From Pedobacter lusitanus (GTDB taxonomy: Bacteria; Bacteroidota; Bacteroidia; Sphingobacteriales; Sphingobacteriaceae), in assembly GCF_040026395.1 (NCBI RefSeq), contig NZ_CP157278.1, positions 806,001 to 870,000 of the forward strand: a stretch of DNA of 64,000 nt, given 5' to 3'. The notes beneath the pieces are model-generated. The model did no database searches and was not told the origin of the DNA. It saw only the letters and a program-made list of their open reading frames with translations. This document shows positions 28,895-38,929 of the stretch, one piece after another. The number at the start of each line of letters is the position of its first letter. The first letter of the stretch is position 1. Both the position numbers and the translations under genes were made by a program.

Positions 28895-29005
28895 TAACCC
28901 AAGTTCCCAGTTAAAAAGTAAAAAGAGCATTGTAAGTATTGATAGTTTTGAGTTACCACACAAAAGACTACATACAATACTCAGTGAGGAAAAAACCATA
29001 TCAAT
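28895..29005. repeat. Repeat copy 2 (111 bp), right of nadC
   Basis: Direct partner of 27806-27917, lying 35 bases before the nadC start, so it may contain or overlap the nadC promoter. AGTATTG and CAATACT (about 28936-28942 and 28975-28981) can pair around AGTTTTG/CAAAAGACT, so pairing is kept although the bases differ from copy 1. Confidence 0.75.
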
Positions 29006-29064
29006 AACAAAATCGCTATCTGCATCATGCCCAGATGAATGAACCTTTACTAATTTTTACAGAT

Positions 29065-29145
29065 AAATAATAAATAAAGAAGGGTTTACAGACATTGTTC
29101 ATAATTCATGAACGTCGTCTGTAAACCCTTCTTTATTTATTATTT
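29065..29145. terminator. Large hairpin after rnz
   Basis: Arms 29065-29093 and 29117-29145 are perfect 29-bp reverse complements. The 23-nt loop contains a second stem, GTTCAT/ATGAAC. It begins 14 bases past the rnz stop (minus strand) and ends AT-rich. It is most simply an oversized terminator. Confidence 0.75.
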
Positions 29146-29158
29146 CCCTTAGAACCCG

Positions 29159-30070
29159 CTAAACGGTGAATGTAATTCCTTCGAGGGCCAGCTCCGTATT
29201 TGCAAACACCCCCTGAGCCTCCTCCAGCAACGGCAATAACGTTTTATATCGTGAAGAAAAGTGACCAATAAGCAACTTACCAGCCCCAACATCTTTTGCC
29301 ACCCTACCCGCCTGTAAAGCCGTCGTATGGTGTGTTACATTTGCCCGTTCAATCATATCGTCCATAAAAGTAGCTTCATGATATAACATGGTACAATTCC
29401 GTATACTATCCAGATAACTGCCATCAGCCATTGTATCCGAGCAATAGCAATAACTTTTAGGCTCATCAGAATCTATAGTATACTCTTCATTCATTAGAAC
29501 ACGTCCGTCCGGAAGTGTCAGATCCATTCCTTTTTTAAGCAACTGATAATACTCCGGTGCTACATTATCTTTTTCCAGTTTCTCTACCAGGACCTTTCGC
29601 AATCGTTTCTTCTCTGTAAACTTAAATCCAGTACATGGGATTCTGTGATTCAGAATAATCGTTTCCACTGTCATATCCTGATTCTGGAAAATAATTCTGG
29701 GTTCATCAGCTGTAATTGGACAAAAATCGATTTCAAACCGGAGATTAGTTTCAGAATACCTGAATTGAATCTCCAGAATTTCCATCAGTGCTGCCGGAGC
29801 AAAAATCTGGAAAGGTTTGATACGGCCATTAAGATTCATCGTGGAGAGTAAACCCACCAGGCCAAAATAATGGTCACCATGAAGATGACTAATAAAAGCT
29901 ACATCAATTTTACTGGCCTTGAGACCAAATCTGATTAACTGCTGCTGAGTACCCTCTCCGCAATCAATCAGGTAAAACTTATCTTTACAATTTAAAAGCT
30001 GTGCTGTTGGATTTCTATTAAATACTGGGGTAGCAGAACTACTGCCTAAAATGGTAACCTCAAACTTCAT
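29159..30070 (-). CDS. rnz: Ribonuclease Z (tRNA 3' processing)
   Basis: A metallo-beta-lactamase-fold endonuclease that trims tRNA 3' ends. The zinc motif HLHGDH is at His62-His67 (SHLHGDHYFG), with further ligands in LYHEATF and LIGHFSSRYK. The exosite and PxKxRN-like region lies between residues 150 and 190. The length of 303 residues is normal. Its ATG overlaps the STAS stop (TAATG), so the two are translationally coupled at the end of the phoH-purC-STAS-rnz run. Confidence 0.95.
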   Translation of the reverse strand: MKFEVTILGSSSATPVFNRNPTAQLLNCKDKFYLIDCGEGTQQQLIRFGLKASKIDVAFISHLHGDHYFGLVGLLSTMNLNGRIKPFQIFAPAALMEILEIQFRYSETNLRFEIDFCPITADEPRIIFQNQDMTVETIILNHRIPCTGFKFTEKKRLRKVLVEKLEKDNVAPEYYQLLKKGMDLTLPDGRVLMNEEYTIDSDEPKSYCYCSDTMADGSYLDSIRNCTMLYHEATFMDDMIERANVTHHTTALQAGRVAKDVGAGKLLIGHFSSRYKTLLPLLEEAQGVFANTELALEGITFTV

Positions 30071-30459
30071 TAATTTTCCTGATCAAAGCTCCCTAGTAAT
30101 TCCTTCTCTATTTCTTCCATGAAGATTAAATCTTCAGCCTCATCAAGGTTGCCAACGATGTTCAGTGACTGGTCTATAGAAGACATCTCAAGCAATTTGG
30201 CGATACATTTTGTCACTCCCGTAACCAGGAACAATCCATTCGCCTTTTTGCAGAGTCTGTCACCGACTAAAAGACAGCTCAGATCCTGAGAATCATCACA
30301 GTCATTTACCATCGACAAGTCCAAAACGATATTACAATATCCCTCAGCGTTCAATAAAATGAATTCAGATTTCAATCTGGGCGCATTATCAGCAGTCAGC
30401 TTAATCTCATCAAGCTTGATTGCGACATACTTTTCGTGTTTATCTACTGAAAATTTCAT
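30070..30459 (-). CDS. STAS-domain protein (anti-sigma factor antagonist-like)
   Basis: The 129-residue cytoplasmic protein fits a STAS fold: strands at KYVAIKLDEIKL and NIVLDLSMVNDCDDSQ, then helix LSCLLVGDRLCKKANG and strand LFLVTGV. The loop after DLSMVND, where antagonists such as SpoIIAA carry the phosphorylated Ser, reads CDDSQDLS, so one of these Ser could be the target. A C-terminal acidic tail follows. No sigma or anti-sigma gene is adjacent. Coupling to rnz by a TAATG overlap is the only context clue. Confidence 0.7.
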   Translation of the reverse strand: MKFSVDKHEKYVAIKLDEIKLTADNAPRLKSEFILLNAEGYCNIVLDLSMVNDCDDSQDLSCLLVGDRLCKKANGLFLVTGVTKCIAKLLEMSSIDQSLNIVGNLDEAEDLIFMEEIEKELLGSFDQEN

Positions 30460-30494
30460 AACATCCCCCTTTTTTAATATAACAAATTAAGTAT

Positions 30495-31448
30495 TTAATT
30501 TGATAAAAGTGTATCCAGACTCCCTAAAACATTTTTCTCTATTCTGTTCAGAATATCATCCTGCTCATTCTTTACAAACTGATCACCAGTGATCTGCTCA
30601 TACAGTTCAATATAGCGTTCAGAGATAGAAGCAATAATTTCAGGCGTCATTTTTGGAACAACCTGTCCATCTTTACCCTGAAATCCATTTTCGATTAACC
30701 ATTTACGTACAAATTCTTTTGAAAGCTGTTTCTGAGGAGTATTTTCTGCCTGACGGGCCTCATAACCTTCAGCATAAAAATAACGTGAAGAATCAGGTGT
30801 ATGAATTTCATCAATCAGATAGATTTCATCACCAGACTTACCAAACTCATATTTAGTATCAACCAGGATCAGTCCGCGCTCAGCAGCCATTTCTGCTCCT
30901 CTTTTATACAAGGCATAAGTATACTTTTCCAATTGATCATAATCAACAATAGAAACAATACCTTTCGCCAGAATATCTTCTCTTGAAATATCCTCATCAT
31001 GCCCTACAGACGCTTTTGTCGTAGGCGTAATGATTGGATGAGGTAATTTATCATTTTCCTTTAAACCATCAGGAAGAGCCACACCGCATACACTTCTTTT
31101 ACCCGCACTATATTCTCTCCAGGCATGACCGGCAAGATATCCTCTGATTACCATTTCGACTTTAAAAGGTTCACAGATCCGACCGATAGTAACCATCTCA
31201 TCAGGCACTGCAATCACCCAGTTCTGAACGATATCGGCAGTTGCCTTTAAAAATTTTGCTCCAATCTGATTCAATACCTGACCTTTGAAGGGAATTGCTT
31301 CAGGTAAAACCACATCAAATGCAGAAATCCTGTCAGTTACAACCATAGCCATCAAACGATGATCAATAGTATATACATCACGCACCTTACCCTTGTAAAA
31401 ACTACTCTGTTTAGGAAAATTAAAATTTGTTTCTTTTATTGCTTTCAT
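30495..31448 (-). CDS. purC: SAICAR synthase (purine synthesis)
   Basis: Phosphoribosylaminoimidazole-succinocarboxamide synthase joins aspartate to CAIR in the eighth step of purine synthesis. Diagnostic stretches are [62 protein letters not shown] and [12 protein letters not shown]. The length of 317 residues is that of the longer, yeast-like form that Bacteroidota use. It lies 35 bases from both phoH and the STAS gene in a leftward run. Confidence 0.96.
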   Translation of the reverse strand: MKAIKETNFNFPKQSSFYKGKVRDVYTIDHRLMAMVVTDRISAFDVVLPEAIPFKGQVLNQIGAKFLKATADIVQNWVIAVPDEMVTIGRICEPFKVEMVIRGYLAGHAWREYSAGKRSVCGVALPDGLKENDKLPHPIITPTTKASVGHDEDISREDILAKGIVSIVDYDQLEKYTYALYKRGAEMAAERGLILVDTKYEFGKSGDEIYLIDEIHTPDSSRYFYAEGYEARQAENTPQKQLSKEFVRKWLIENGFQGKDGQVVPKMTPEIIASISERYIELYEQITGDQFVKNEQDDILNRIEKNVLGSLDTLLSN

Positions 31449-31483
31449 GTTGTTGATGGATCACATCAATTATTGTTTAAAAA

Positions 31484-32458
31484 TTACTGTATATCTCCGT
31501 ATGCTTTCAATATCCTTTTCACCAGCTTATGTCTCACTACATCTTCTCCGGTAAGATAAATAATATCAATACCAGGGATATCATCCAGGATACGCAAAGC
31601 ATTATGCAAACCAGACATCTGTTTTTTAGGTAAATCAATCTGTGTAACATCACCGGTTACGATAAACTTCGCTGAGGGGCCCATACGGGTTAAGAACATC
31701 TTAAGCTGCAAATCTGTTGAATTTTGTGCTTCATCCAAAATTACGAAACAATTATCCAGCGTTCTTCCGCGCATAAAAGCAAGCGGTGCAATCTCAATAG
31801 TCCGGTTCTCCAGATATAATTTCAGCTTTTCTGCCGGGATCATATCATCAAGTGCATCATATAAAGGACGAAGATAAGGATCTACCTTTTCCTTTAGATC
31901 ACCAGGTAAAAAACCTAAGCTTTCCCCCGCTTCTACTGCAGGTCTGGTCAGGATAATTCTTTTAATCTCCTTATTTTTCAATGCCCTGACAGCAAGTGCT
32001 ACCGCCGTGTACGTCTTACCCGTACCGGCTGGGCCAATCGCAAAAAGCACATCGTTTTTGACAATACTATCCACCATCTTCCGCTGATTAGCAGTTCTGG
32101 CTTTGATCATCATCCCGTTATTACCAAATACGATAACTTCACCTCCTCCACCTGTACCATTGACTTTTTCCGGTGCAGCATCAGCACCATAGGAATCAGG
32201 ATTATATTTAAAGGTTAAAATCGATTCTATATCCCCCGGACTTAATGAACCATATTGTTCAAGATGTCCTACAAGTTTACCGAACTTTTTTTCAAAGAGT
32301 TTCTGCTCACCTTCATCACCTAACACCTTCACTTCGTTGCCTCTGGCAACAACTTTCAGTTTAGGAAATGCGTGTTTGATCAACTCGTAATGCTCGTTGT
32401 TTGCACCCCAGAATTGTACCGGATCTACTGTTTCTAATGTTAGCTTAAGTTCGTTCAA
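31484..32458 (-). CDS. PhoH-family ATPase
   Basis: The 324-residue protein has a short N-terminal domain (about 1-110) and a PhoH P-loop domain with Walker A GPAGTGKTYTAVA near residue 140 and Walker B CFVILDEAQNST near 237. RMGPSAKFIVTGDVTQIDLP is the usual sensor stretch. PhoH proteins are linked to RNA metabolism and stress, with phosphate control in some species. The symbol phoH is used loosely in the family, so I leave it blank. It is first in the phoH-purC-STAS-rnz run and divergent from the SAM hydrolase gene. Confidence 0.92.
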   Translation of the reverse strand: MNELKLTLETVDPVQFWGANNEHYELIKHAFPKLKVVARGNEVKVLGDEGEQKLFEKKFGKLVGHLEQYGSLSPGDIESILTFKYNPDSYGADAAPEKVNGTGGGGEVIVFGNNGMMIKARTANQRKMVDSIVKNDVLFAIGPAGTGKTYTAVALAVRALKNKEIKRIILTRPAVEAGESLGFLPGDLKEKVDPYLRPLYDALDDMIPAEKLKLYLENRTIEIAPLAFMRGRTLDNCFVILDEAQNSTDLQLKMFLTRMGPSAKFIVTGDVTQIDLPKKQMSGLHNALRILDDIPGIDIIYLTGEDVVRHKLVKRILKAYGDIQ

Positions 32459-32559
32459 AATATTGTTTTTTAGATAGGAGTGTATATTTTGATATAAAAG
32501 TTGAATATTTGTAGCGCTTTACCGCATACGCAAGAATAAGAATAAATATTCAATTTTTA

Positions 32560-33339
32560 ATGGCCATTATCACTTTAACAACAGATTTAGGATCCAAAGA
32601 TTTTTATCAGGCTGCACTGAAAGGCAGTATACTGACAATCTTACCTACAGCTACTATTGTTGATATAACCCACGAAGTTCCTTCCTTCAATATTTCGTAT
32701 GCTGCCTTTGTTTTAAAGAATGTTTATCATTATTTCCCTAAAGGTACTGTACATCTGATAGGTATAGATTCTGTCTTCAGTGAAAACACAAAATATATCG
32801 GATTAAAATATCATGATCATTATTTTGTTGGTGCAGATAATGGAATTTTTTCTTTACTGTTTGACGGTAAACCAGACGAAATTGTAGAGCTGAATATTAT
32901 GCAGGATCTGAAATATCTTCACTTTCCGCTGGTTGATATTTTTGTTAAAGCAGCAATTCACTTAGCCAAAGGTGGAAAGCTGAAAGACATAGGTTTACCT
33001 ACAGAAAGTGTTGAAGAAAAGATGTTGCTGAACCCGGTCATTGAAAAAGACATGATAAGAGGGAGTGTAATTTATATAGATACTTTCTGCAACGTGATCA
33101 CCAATATCACTAAAGAATTATTTACCAAAATTCAGAGAAACCGTGATTTCACGCTGTTCTTCCGGAAAAGTGAAACTATTACCCAGTTAAGCTGGCATTA
33201 CAATGAGGTTTCTGAAGGAGAGAAACTGTGTCTCTTTGGCATTAGTAATCATCTGGAAATTGCAATTAACAAAGGTAAAGCAAGCGGGCTGCTGGGTTTA
33301 CACCTGGGAGACATTGTCCGTATTCAGTTTCACCCCTGA
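32560..33339 (+). CDS. S-adenosylmethionine hydrolase (DUF62 / SAM hydroxide adenosyltransferase)
   Basis: The family splits SAM into adenosine and methionine with water or hydroxide as nucleophile, and relatives use fluoride or chloride. The N-terminal ITLTTDLGSKDFYQAALKG and VDITHEVPSFNI are diagnostic, as are VGADNGIFSLL and YIDTFCNVITNI. Its 259-residue length is usual. It is a single gene, divergent from phoH by 101 bp. It may lower SAM levels, which would feed back on the SAM riboswitch 20 kb away, though that link is only an idea. Confidence 0.88.
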   Translation: MAIITLTTDLGSKDFYQAALKGSILTILPTATIVDITHEVPSFNISYAAFVLKNVYHYFPKGTVHLIGIDSVFSENTKYIGLKYHDHYFVGADNGIFSLLFDGKPDEIVELNIMQDLKYLHFPLVDIFVKAAIHLAKGGKLKDIGLPTESVEEKMLLNPVIEKDMIRGSVIYIDTFCNVITNITKELFTKIQRNRDFTLFFRKSETITQLSWHYNEVSEGEKLCLFGISNHLEIAINKGKASGLLGLHLGDIVRIQFHP

Positions 33340-33411
33340 CCTTCTTTTCTCTGAACCCGTCTGAATGACGATAAGGCATGGATTTTGCTTTATTTCTTAA
33401 AATACAATACT

Positions 33412-33933
33412 ATGATTAGATCTCTCCTCCTACTTATTTGTTTAAGCACCACTATTAACGTTCTGGCTGTACAAAATGACACTTCTGCTTACCAGGTACA
33501 AAGATTAAAAATAAACAGCTTACTCGCAGAGCGGAGTGCCAGATTCGGGCAGTACGATTTAAGTCTCAGTGCAAGAACAGGAATTTTTGGTTTACAGACA
33601 AAAAACGACCTGAAGAACTCCAATGAGATTTTACGCAGTATTATTCTGAATGACAATAATATTTTCAGAGAACTTAAGGTACTGATGAATTATAAAGACC
33701 AGGAAGTACAGCAGGTTCACAGCAACGCTAACAATACCGCAAAAAGAATTGAAGCTTACATGCTTACGATAAAAAAACTGCAGGATCAGAATGAGGAACT
33801 TAAAGCAAAAACAATAGATATCGCTGCAAAAGAGAAAAAGGAAACCTATACCATCATCTTTGCAGCATTGATTATCATTGCCGCTATAATTTTCTTCTAC
33901 AGCAGAGCCCGTAAAAAAGTCAGAACCAGCTAA
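33412..33933 (+). CDS. Unknown membrane-anchored coiled-coil protein
   Basis: I do not recognise a family. From the Met at 33412 (a more upstream Met at 33385 would add nine residues before the signal) the protein has a signal peptide ending near VLAVQN, a helical middle with heptad-like Leu/Ile spacing (about 85-135), and a C-terminal membrane helix (about residues 145-163, IIFAALIIIAAIIFFY) with a basic tail. It should sit in the inner membrane with a periplasmic coiled coil. It overlaps the end of the converging DUF1015 gene by 4 bases. Confidence 0.6.
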   Translation: MIRSLLLLICLSTTINVLAVQNDTSAYQVQRLKINSLLAERSARFGQYDLSLSARTGIFGLQTKNDLKNSNEILRSIILNDNNIFRELKVLMNYKDQEVQQVHSNANNTAKRIEAYMLTIKKLQDQNEELKAKTIDIAAKEKKETYTIIFAALIIIAAIIFFYSRARKKVRTS

Positions 33934-35144
33934 GCAGGTTCTGACTTTTCAGTATGCATACAATAATTAGTCAGTATCCCAACCAGAAACTTAGGTTCTA
34001 TCCATGTAGATTTCGGTGGCATAACTTTATTCGCATCCGCTACATTGATAATCTGCTCCACTGAAACCGCATATAAGGTAAATGCAACAGCATAAAGACT
34101 GTTATCTACCATTTTCCGGATCTCCGATAAAGCTGTAATACCACCTTCAAAAGTAATTCTTGCATTGGTACGCGGATCATCAATTCCCAGCACCGGTCCT
34201 AACAGCTGATTTTGAAGGATACTTACGTCCAGTAACTCTACAGGATCATTAGCATCATAAGTATGAGGTTTAGGATATAATACATACCATTGTGCGTCCA
34301 GGTACATTCCTATCTGATGCAACTGTTCAGGATCTACCGCTTTATCTGATTTTTCAATAGTAAAACTATCAGTCAGCCGGGCAAGAAAATCCTTTACACT
34401 CAGGCCATTCAGATCTCTAACCAGGCGGTTAAACTGCAATACCCTGATCTCATCAGTATTCATAAATACAGTAGAAAAGTAATCCATTTTTGACATTGCT
34501 GCCGCACGATGATGACCATCAGCAATATAAACAGCATCAATCCCTTCAATTTCCTGAGTAATCAAGTCTATATCTTTCTGATCATCAATCAGCCATACTT
34601 TATGTACAGTCAGGTCAGTAAAGACAAAATCAATCACCGGTAATTCCTTAATATATTTTTGGGTGATCGTTTCAATTGCTTCCACAGGATGATAAGTGAT
34701 CAGTACCGGGTTAGCATCCAGGCCTGTATTCTGTAAATAATCAGCCAGTAGTTTTTCTCTTCTTTCTACTGTTAATTCATGTTTTTTAATGCTGCCATCA
34801 AGATAACTCCGTACATCACTTAAAGTCCATAAACCAGTCTGTGTAAACCCATTATGATGCACCTGATAAATATAATAACAAGAGCGGTTTACAGGAATCA
34901 ATACTTTTCCGTTTACAAAAGTATCAAAGTTTTCAGCGATTTTGCGAAAGACAAGATCCTGGTTCATGTCACGCAAATAAGCATGATCAAGTGCCGGACT
35001 GATTAAATGAAGGAAACTGTAATTATTTTCTGAGGCAATTAATTTTGCCTCACCTGTACTATAATATTCCAGCGGTCTAGTAACCACTGAAGACTGCAAA
35101 TGTGCAGCAGGAATAAGCGCTGAAAATGGCTTTACTAAAGGCAT
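33930..35144 (-). CDS. DUF1015 family protein
   Basis: The family N-terminus is MPxxxPFxAL, so the Met at 35144 (MPLVKPFSALIPAA) is the chosen start; an in-frame ATG at 35195 would add 17 atypical residues. Other marks are VYIADGHHRAAAM and LQFNRLVRDLNGL in the middle. The 404-residue protein has no known enzyme role. In Bacteroidota and Firmicutes it often sits next to serA and serC, as here, and a role linked to serine metabolism is inferred only from that. Confidence 0.9.
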   Translation of the reverse strand: MPLVKPFSALIPAAHLQSSVVTRPLEYYSTGEAKLIASENNYSFLHLISPALDHAYLRDMNQDLVFRKIAENFDTFVNGKVLIPVNRSCYYIYQVHHNGFTQTGLWTLSDVRSYLDGSIKKHELTVERREKLLADYLQNTGLDANPVLITYHPVEAIETITQKYIKELPVIDFVFTDLTVHKVWLIDDQKDIDLITQEIEGIDAVYIADGHHRAAAMSKMDYFSTVFMNTDEIRVLQFNRLVRDLNGLSVKDFLARLTDSFTIEKSDKAVDPEQLHQIGMYLDAQWYVLYPKPHTYDANDPVELLDVSILQNQLLGPVLGIDDPRTNARITFEGGITALSEIRKMVDNSLYAVAFTLYAVSVEQIINVADANKVMPPKSTWIEPKFLVGILTNYCMHTEKSEPA

Positions 35145-35320
35145 GAAATAGATGTTATTTGGTTTGGGACCGAATATAATCAAATCCCAAACCATTTAAC
35201 TTATTTTCATTAGTATATAATTGACTTTTAACGGCAATGAAACTATCATATGCTACCGGATTATATTCACTTCGGTTTATACCCTGCTGCACATGATGGT
35301 TTCATCAGTATAATAGCCGC

Positions 35321-36271
35321 TTAATTTTTAAAATGTGCTATAATCAGTGAGGCTAATTCTTCACCAATACGCTCCTGTGCTTCATTGGTTGCTGCACCTA
35401 TATGTGGAGTCAAAGAAATTTTCGGATGCTTTAAAATAGCTTCCAGCGGAGTCGGTTCATTATCGAACACATCCAGTCCGGCAAAAGCAACTTTACCACT
35501 GTCAAGCGCATTAATTAATGCTGGTTCATCAATGGTACCACCTCTTGAACAGTTTACGATACCCACACCAGGTTTCATCTGGTCAAATTCTGCTGCGCCT
35601 AATATCGGACGATCAGCAAAAGGCGTATGTAAAGTAATGAAATCACTGTTTTTAATCACTTCTTCCAGGCTCACTGTTTTAACAGGAATATCCAGACTTA
35701 AATCACCCTGGAATTTCAAAGTCAGTTTACCATCAAAAGGATAAAGATCATATGCCAGTACATTCATTCCAAGACCCAAAGCCACTGTAGCTGTTTCTCT
35801 TCCTATTCTGCCAAAGCCAATAATACCCAGAGTTTTACCACGCAGCTCAATACCTTTAGCGTAATCCTTTTTCAGCTTATTAAAACTAACAGCACCTTCC
35901 ACAGGCATTTTACGGTTGGCATCCTGTAAGAAACGGATACCGGTAAACAAGTGAGCAAATACCAGTTCAGCAACTGACAAAGAAGATGCAGCAGGTGTAT
36001 TCACAACTGCACGTCCCTGCGCTCTGGCATAGTCTACATCAATATTGTCCATCCCTACTCCACCTCTGCCAATCAGTTTCAAACCCGGGCAGGCGTCAAT
36101 TACATCTTTGCGAACTTTAGTTGCGCTTCTGACAGTAATGGCATCATAGTTTTGCAGTGCTTCAATCAGTTTATCCTGAGCAACAGTTTCCGTATCTACA
36201 ATAAAACCGGCTTCTTCTAATAATCGTTTTCCGATAGGATCAATCCCATCGTTTGCAAGTATCTTAATCAT
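35321..36271 (-). CDS. serA: D-3-phosphoglycerate dehydrogenase (short form)
   Basis: A D-2-hydroxyacid dehydrogenase that oxidises 3-phosphoglycerate in the first step of serine synthesis. The NAD-binding motif is GKTLGIIGFGRIGRE and the catalytic Arg, Glu and His lie in NCSRGGTIDEPAL, FDNEPTP and LTPHIGAAT. At 316 residues it lacks the C-terminal ACT domain, so no serine feedback site is expected. It starts 6 bases after serC on the same strand, which supports the SerA call over other family members. Confidence 0.93.
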   Translation of the reverse strand: MIKILANDGIDPIGKRLLEEAGFIVDTETVAQDKLIEALQNYDAITVRSATKVRKDVIDACPGLKLIGRGGVGMDNIDVDYARAQGRAVVNTPAASSLSVAELVFAHLFTGIRFLQDANRKMPVEGAVSFNKLKKDYAKGIELRGKTLGIIGFGRIGRETATVALGLGMNVLAYDLYPFDGKLTLKFQGDLSLDIPVKTVSLEEVIKNSDFITLHTPFADRPILGAAEFDQMKPGVGIVNCSRGGTIDEPALINALDSGKVAFAGLDVFDNEPTPLEAILKHPKISLTPHIGAATNEAQERIGEELASLIIAHFKN

Positions 36272-36277
36272 TAAATT

Positions 36278-37345
36278 TTATTTTTGGTGTTTCTCTGCAA
36301 AAACCTGCATTAATTCCACTAGTCTGTGAACACTTGTAATTGGTAAAGCATTATAAATAGAAGCTCTGAATCCGCCGACACTTCTATGTCCTTTCAGGCC
36401 TTCAATGTCGTTTTCTTCTGCAAATTTCAGGAATGGTTTCTCCAGTTCAGGATTTTCCATTACAAAACAGATATTCATTCTTGAACGGTCCTCTACTGCG
36501 GCAGTACCTTTAAAGAGTGGATTTCTATCTATTTCAGCATATAAAGCATGTGCTTTGGCATTATTTTCTTTTTCTATCTCTGCAACACCACCCTTTGATT
36601 TTAACCATCTCAGATTCAGCATAGCTACATATATAGCAAAAACAGGAGGAGTATTATACATTGAACCGCCTTCAATATGTACTTTATAATCTAACATAGA
36701 AGGGATTTTATTGGTTGTTTTACCTAAAATCTCATCTTTAACGATTACTAAAGTAGAACCGGCAGGGCCGATATTTTTCTGTGCACCAGCATAGATCAGA
36801 TCATATTTTGAAACGTCTATCACTCTGCTCATAATATCAGATGACATATCACATACAACCGGTACTTTAGTATCAGGCAGACTGAACATTTCAGTTCCAT
36901 AAATCGTGTTATTCGAAGTGCAATGGAAATAAGTACTGTCTGCAGGAATAGAATAATCTTTAGGAATATAATTAAAGTTAGCGTCTTTCGAAGAGGCTAC
37001 AACATTGGCAGCACCAAAGTTTTTCACTTCTTTGATAGCCTTATTTGCCCATACACCTGTTTCCAGGTAACTTGCTGTTTGTCCTTCGCTCAGCAGGTTC
37101 ATCGGAACCATGGCAAACTGCAGACTTGCACCTCCCTGTAAAAATAAAACAGAGTAACCTTCCGGTACATTTAATAACTCTTTAACCAATTTAACAGCTT
37201 CAGCTAATACGGCTTCAAACTCTGGTGTACGATGGGAAATCTCTAAAATAGAAAGTCCATCCTTAAAATCTAAAACGGCTTGCGACGCCTGTCTAAACAC
37301 TTCCTGAGGTAAAATACAGGGGCCGGCTCCAAAATTATGTCTCAT
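36278..37345 (-). CDS. serC: Phosphoserine aminotransferase
   Basis: A PLP-dependent class V aminotransferase that converts 3-phosphohydroxypyruvate to phosphoserine, and may also serve pyridoxal synthesis. The N-terminal [13 protein letters not shown] is diagnostic. The cofactor Lys is in [13 protein letters not shown] near residue 190. The C-terminal [18 protein letters not shown] matches the phosphate-binding end. The length of 355 residues is typical. It is the first of serC-serA-DUF1015 in a leftward operon. Confidence 0.97.
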   Translation of the reverse strand: MRHNFGAGPCILPQEVFRQASQAVLDFKDGLSILEISHRTPEFEAVLAEAVKLVKELLNVPEGYSVLFLQGGASLQFAMVPMNLLSEGQTASYLETGVWANKAIKEVKNFGAANVVASSKDANFNYIPKDYSIPADSTYFHCTSNNTIYGTEMFSLPDTKVPVVCDMSSDIMSRVIDVSKYDLIYAGAQKNIGPAGSTLVIVKDEILGKTTNKIPSMLDYKVHIEGGSMYNTPPVFAIYVAMLNLRWLKSKGGVAEIEKENNAKAHALYAEIDRNPLFKGTAAVEDRSRMNICFVMENPELEKPFLKFAEENDIEGLKGHRSVGGFRASIYNALPITSVHRLVELMQVFAEKHQK

Positions 37346-37432
37346 TTTATATGCTAATTAATTATTGTAAATGTAATTGTTTTATCCAGATAATATTGGG
37401 GTTTTTGAAATATACTACCGAAATAATAGGTC

Positions 37433-38107
37433 TTATATACTACTGACAGATGAAGCAGATTCCAGCTTCATTGCTGCAATCATTTCCAAAGGAGATTCAG
37501 CGCCAAAAATAGCGTTCCCGGCTACGAAAACATCAGCACCTGCAGCCAGCAGATCACTCAGATTATTTATACTTACCCCACCATCTACTTCGATCAGCAA
37601 TCCCGGATTAACCAGAGCTGCCATCCCTTTAAGTCTTCTGATTTTCAACAGTGTATTTGGAATAAACTGCTGGCCTCCAAAACCCGGGTTTACAGACATA
37701 ATCAATACCATATCCAGCATTGGCAGTATATCAGTCAGTAACTCAACAGGTGTATGCGGATTCAGTGCTACACAAGCCTTTGCTCCTGCTTTATGGATTG
37801 CCTGAATAGTTTTATTTAAATGTACACAAGCTTCATAATGAACAGTAATCATATCAGCACCGGCAGCTACAAACTGTTCTATATACTGATCCGGATTTAC
37901 AATCATCAGATGCACATCCAAAGGCTTTGCAGCATGTTTTTTAATGGCTTCCATCACAGGAAAACCAAAGGAAATATTCGGTACAAATACACCATCCATA
38001 ATATCTACATGAAACCAATCTGCCTTGCTGGAATTAATCATTTCGACATCACGTTGTAAATTGGCAAAATCAGCAGAGAGTACAGAGGGGGCAATCAGGT
38101 GTTTCAT
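37433..38107 (-). CDS. rpe: Ribulose-phosphate 3-epimerase
   Basis: A TIM-barrel metal enzyme of the pentose phosphate pathway. APSVLSADFANL at the start, WFHVDIMDGVFVPNISFG, LDVHLMI, MSVNPGFGGQQFIP and VDGGVSINNL are all diagnostic, and the two catalytic Asp residues and metal-binding His residues are present. The 224-residue length is normal. It lies 87 bp upstream of serC on the same strand and may or may not share its transcript. Confidence 0.97.
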   Translation of the reverse strand: MKHLIAPSVLSADFANLQRDVEMINSSKADWFHVDIMDGVFVPNISFGFPVMEAIKKHAAKPLDVHLMIVNPDQYIEQFVAAGADMITVHYEACVHLNKTIQAIHKAGAKACVALNPHTPVELLTDILPMLDMVLIMSVNPGFGGQQFIPNTLLKIRRLKGMAALVNPGLLIEVDGGVSINNLSDLLAAGADVFVAGNAIFGAESPLEMIAAMKLESASSVSSI

Positions 38108-38219
38108 TGTTCTAATTGTTTATTATTGATGAAGTAAATATAAAAAAATAACCTGTCTGTAGCGTAGATTTAGAGAGATAAAAGCTATATTGATTGTAAA
38201 AACAGAAACATAATTCTCT

Positions 38220-38783
38220 ATGAACGATATAATTCGGGAGTTCCCTTTACTGGAGACTCAGCGGACCAGCTTAACTGAAATAACCCCGATCCATCAGACA
38301 GATCTTTTCAACTTATTCACTGATAGTCGTGTAACTGAATTTTTCCCCGTCATCAAATTCAAAGAAATTAAGGATATACTTCCGGTCATCAGACTTTTCG
38401 CAGAAAACTTTGAGAAAAATACGGCAATCAGATGGGGTATCAGACTCAAAGAGGCAGATGAATTAATCGGCACTATAGGATACAGCGGCTACAAAGCCGG
38501 ACATCGCTCCTCTTTAGTATACGCGCTGAAACCTGCATACTGGGGTAAAGGTATCATGTCAGAAGTCATTTCTGCAGTCGTAAAATTTGGTTTTCAGCAT
38601 TTACAGGTAAACAGAATTGAGGCCGAAACACTACCTGGAAATATAGGCTCAGAAAAGATACTGCTTAAATCCGGATTCAGGTTTGAAGGTCTGCTCAGAG
38701 AGTGGATGCACTGGAACGGAGCCGATTATGATGTCAATATGTATTCCATACTTAAAAAAGAGTTTCCAGACCAGATCATATAA
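38220..38783 (+). CDS. GNAT N-acetyltransferase (RimJ/RimL type)
   Basis: The 187-residue protein has the N-terminal form of RimJ-like enzymes (FPLLETQRTSLTEIT), the strand LIGTIGYSGYKAGHRSSLVYALKPAYWGKG giving the acetyl-CoA loop, and the ending RIEAETLPGNIGSEKILLKSGF with EGLLREWMHW. It probably acetylates an N-terminal amine or small molecule, but the substrate is not known. It is a single gene, divergent from rpe across 112 bp. A long noncoding region of 587 bp follows. Confidence 0.88.
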   Translation: MNDIIREFPLLETQRTSLTEITPIHQTDLFNLFTDSRVTEFFPVIKFKEIKDILPVIRLFAENFEKNTAIRWGIRLKEADELIGTIGYSGYKAGHRSSLVYALKPAYWGKGIMSEVISAVVKFGFQHLQVNRIEAETLPGNIGSEKILLKSGFRFEGLLREWMHWNGADYDVNMYSILKKEFPDQII

Positions 38784-38929
38784 AGCCAAACAATATTCTG
38801 TGACAAAACTATGACAACACATTTACAAAATATAAAATCGTTAAGCGGTAACATTCAGAATAATTTACTGAATATTACCACTTAATCAATTAATATACTT
38901 TTATCTTATAATTTGCATTACGTTCTCCC

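Noticed and set aside
27838..28982. CRISPR or tracrRNA origin of the nadC-flanking repeats
   Set aside because: Only two copies 1.1 kb apart, no regular spacers and no cas genes.
27806..29005. nadC as an integron gene cassette with attC sites
   Set aside because: The repeats hold inverted arms but no proper GTTRRRY/RYYYAAC core pair, and no integrase is present.
35144..35195. Upstream ATG at 35195 for the DUF1015 gene
   Set aside because: The family begins MPxxxPFxAL, matching the Met at 35144; the 17 extra residues have no family support.
37377..37805. 142-residue plus-strand frame opposite rpe
   Set aside because: It is a shadow of the rpe coding sequence with an Ala/Ser-rich antisense composition.
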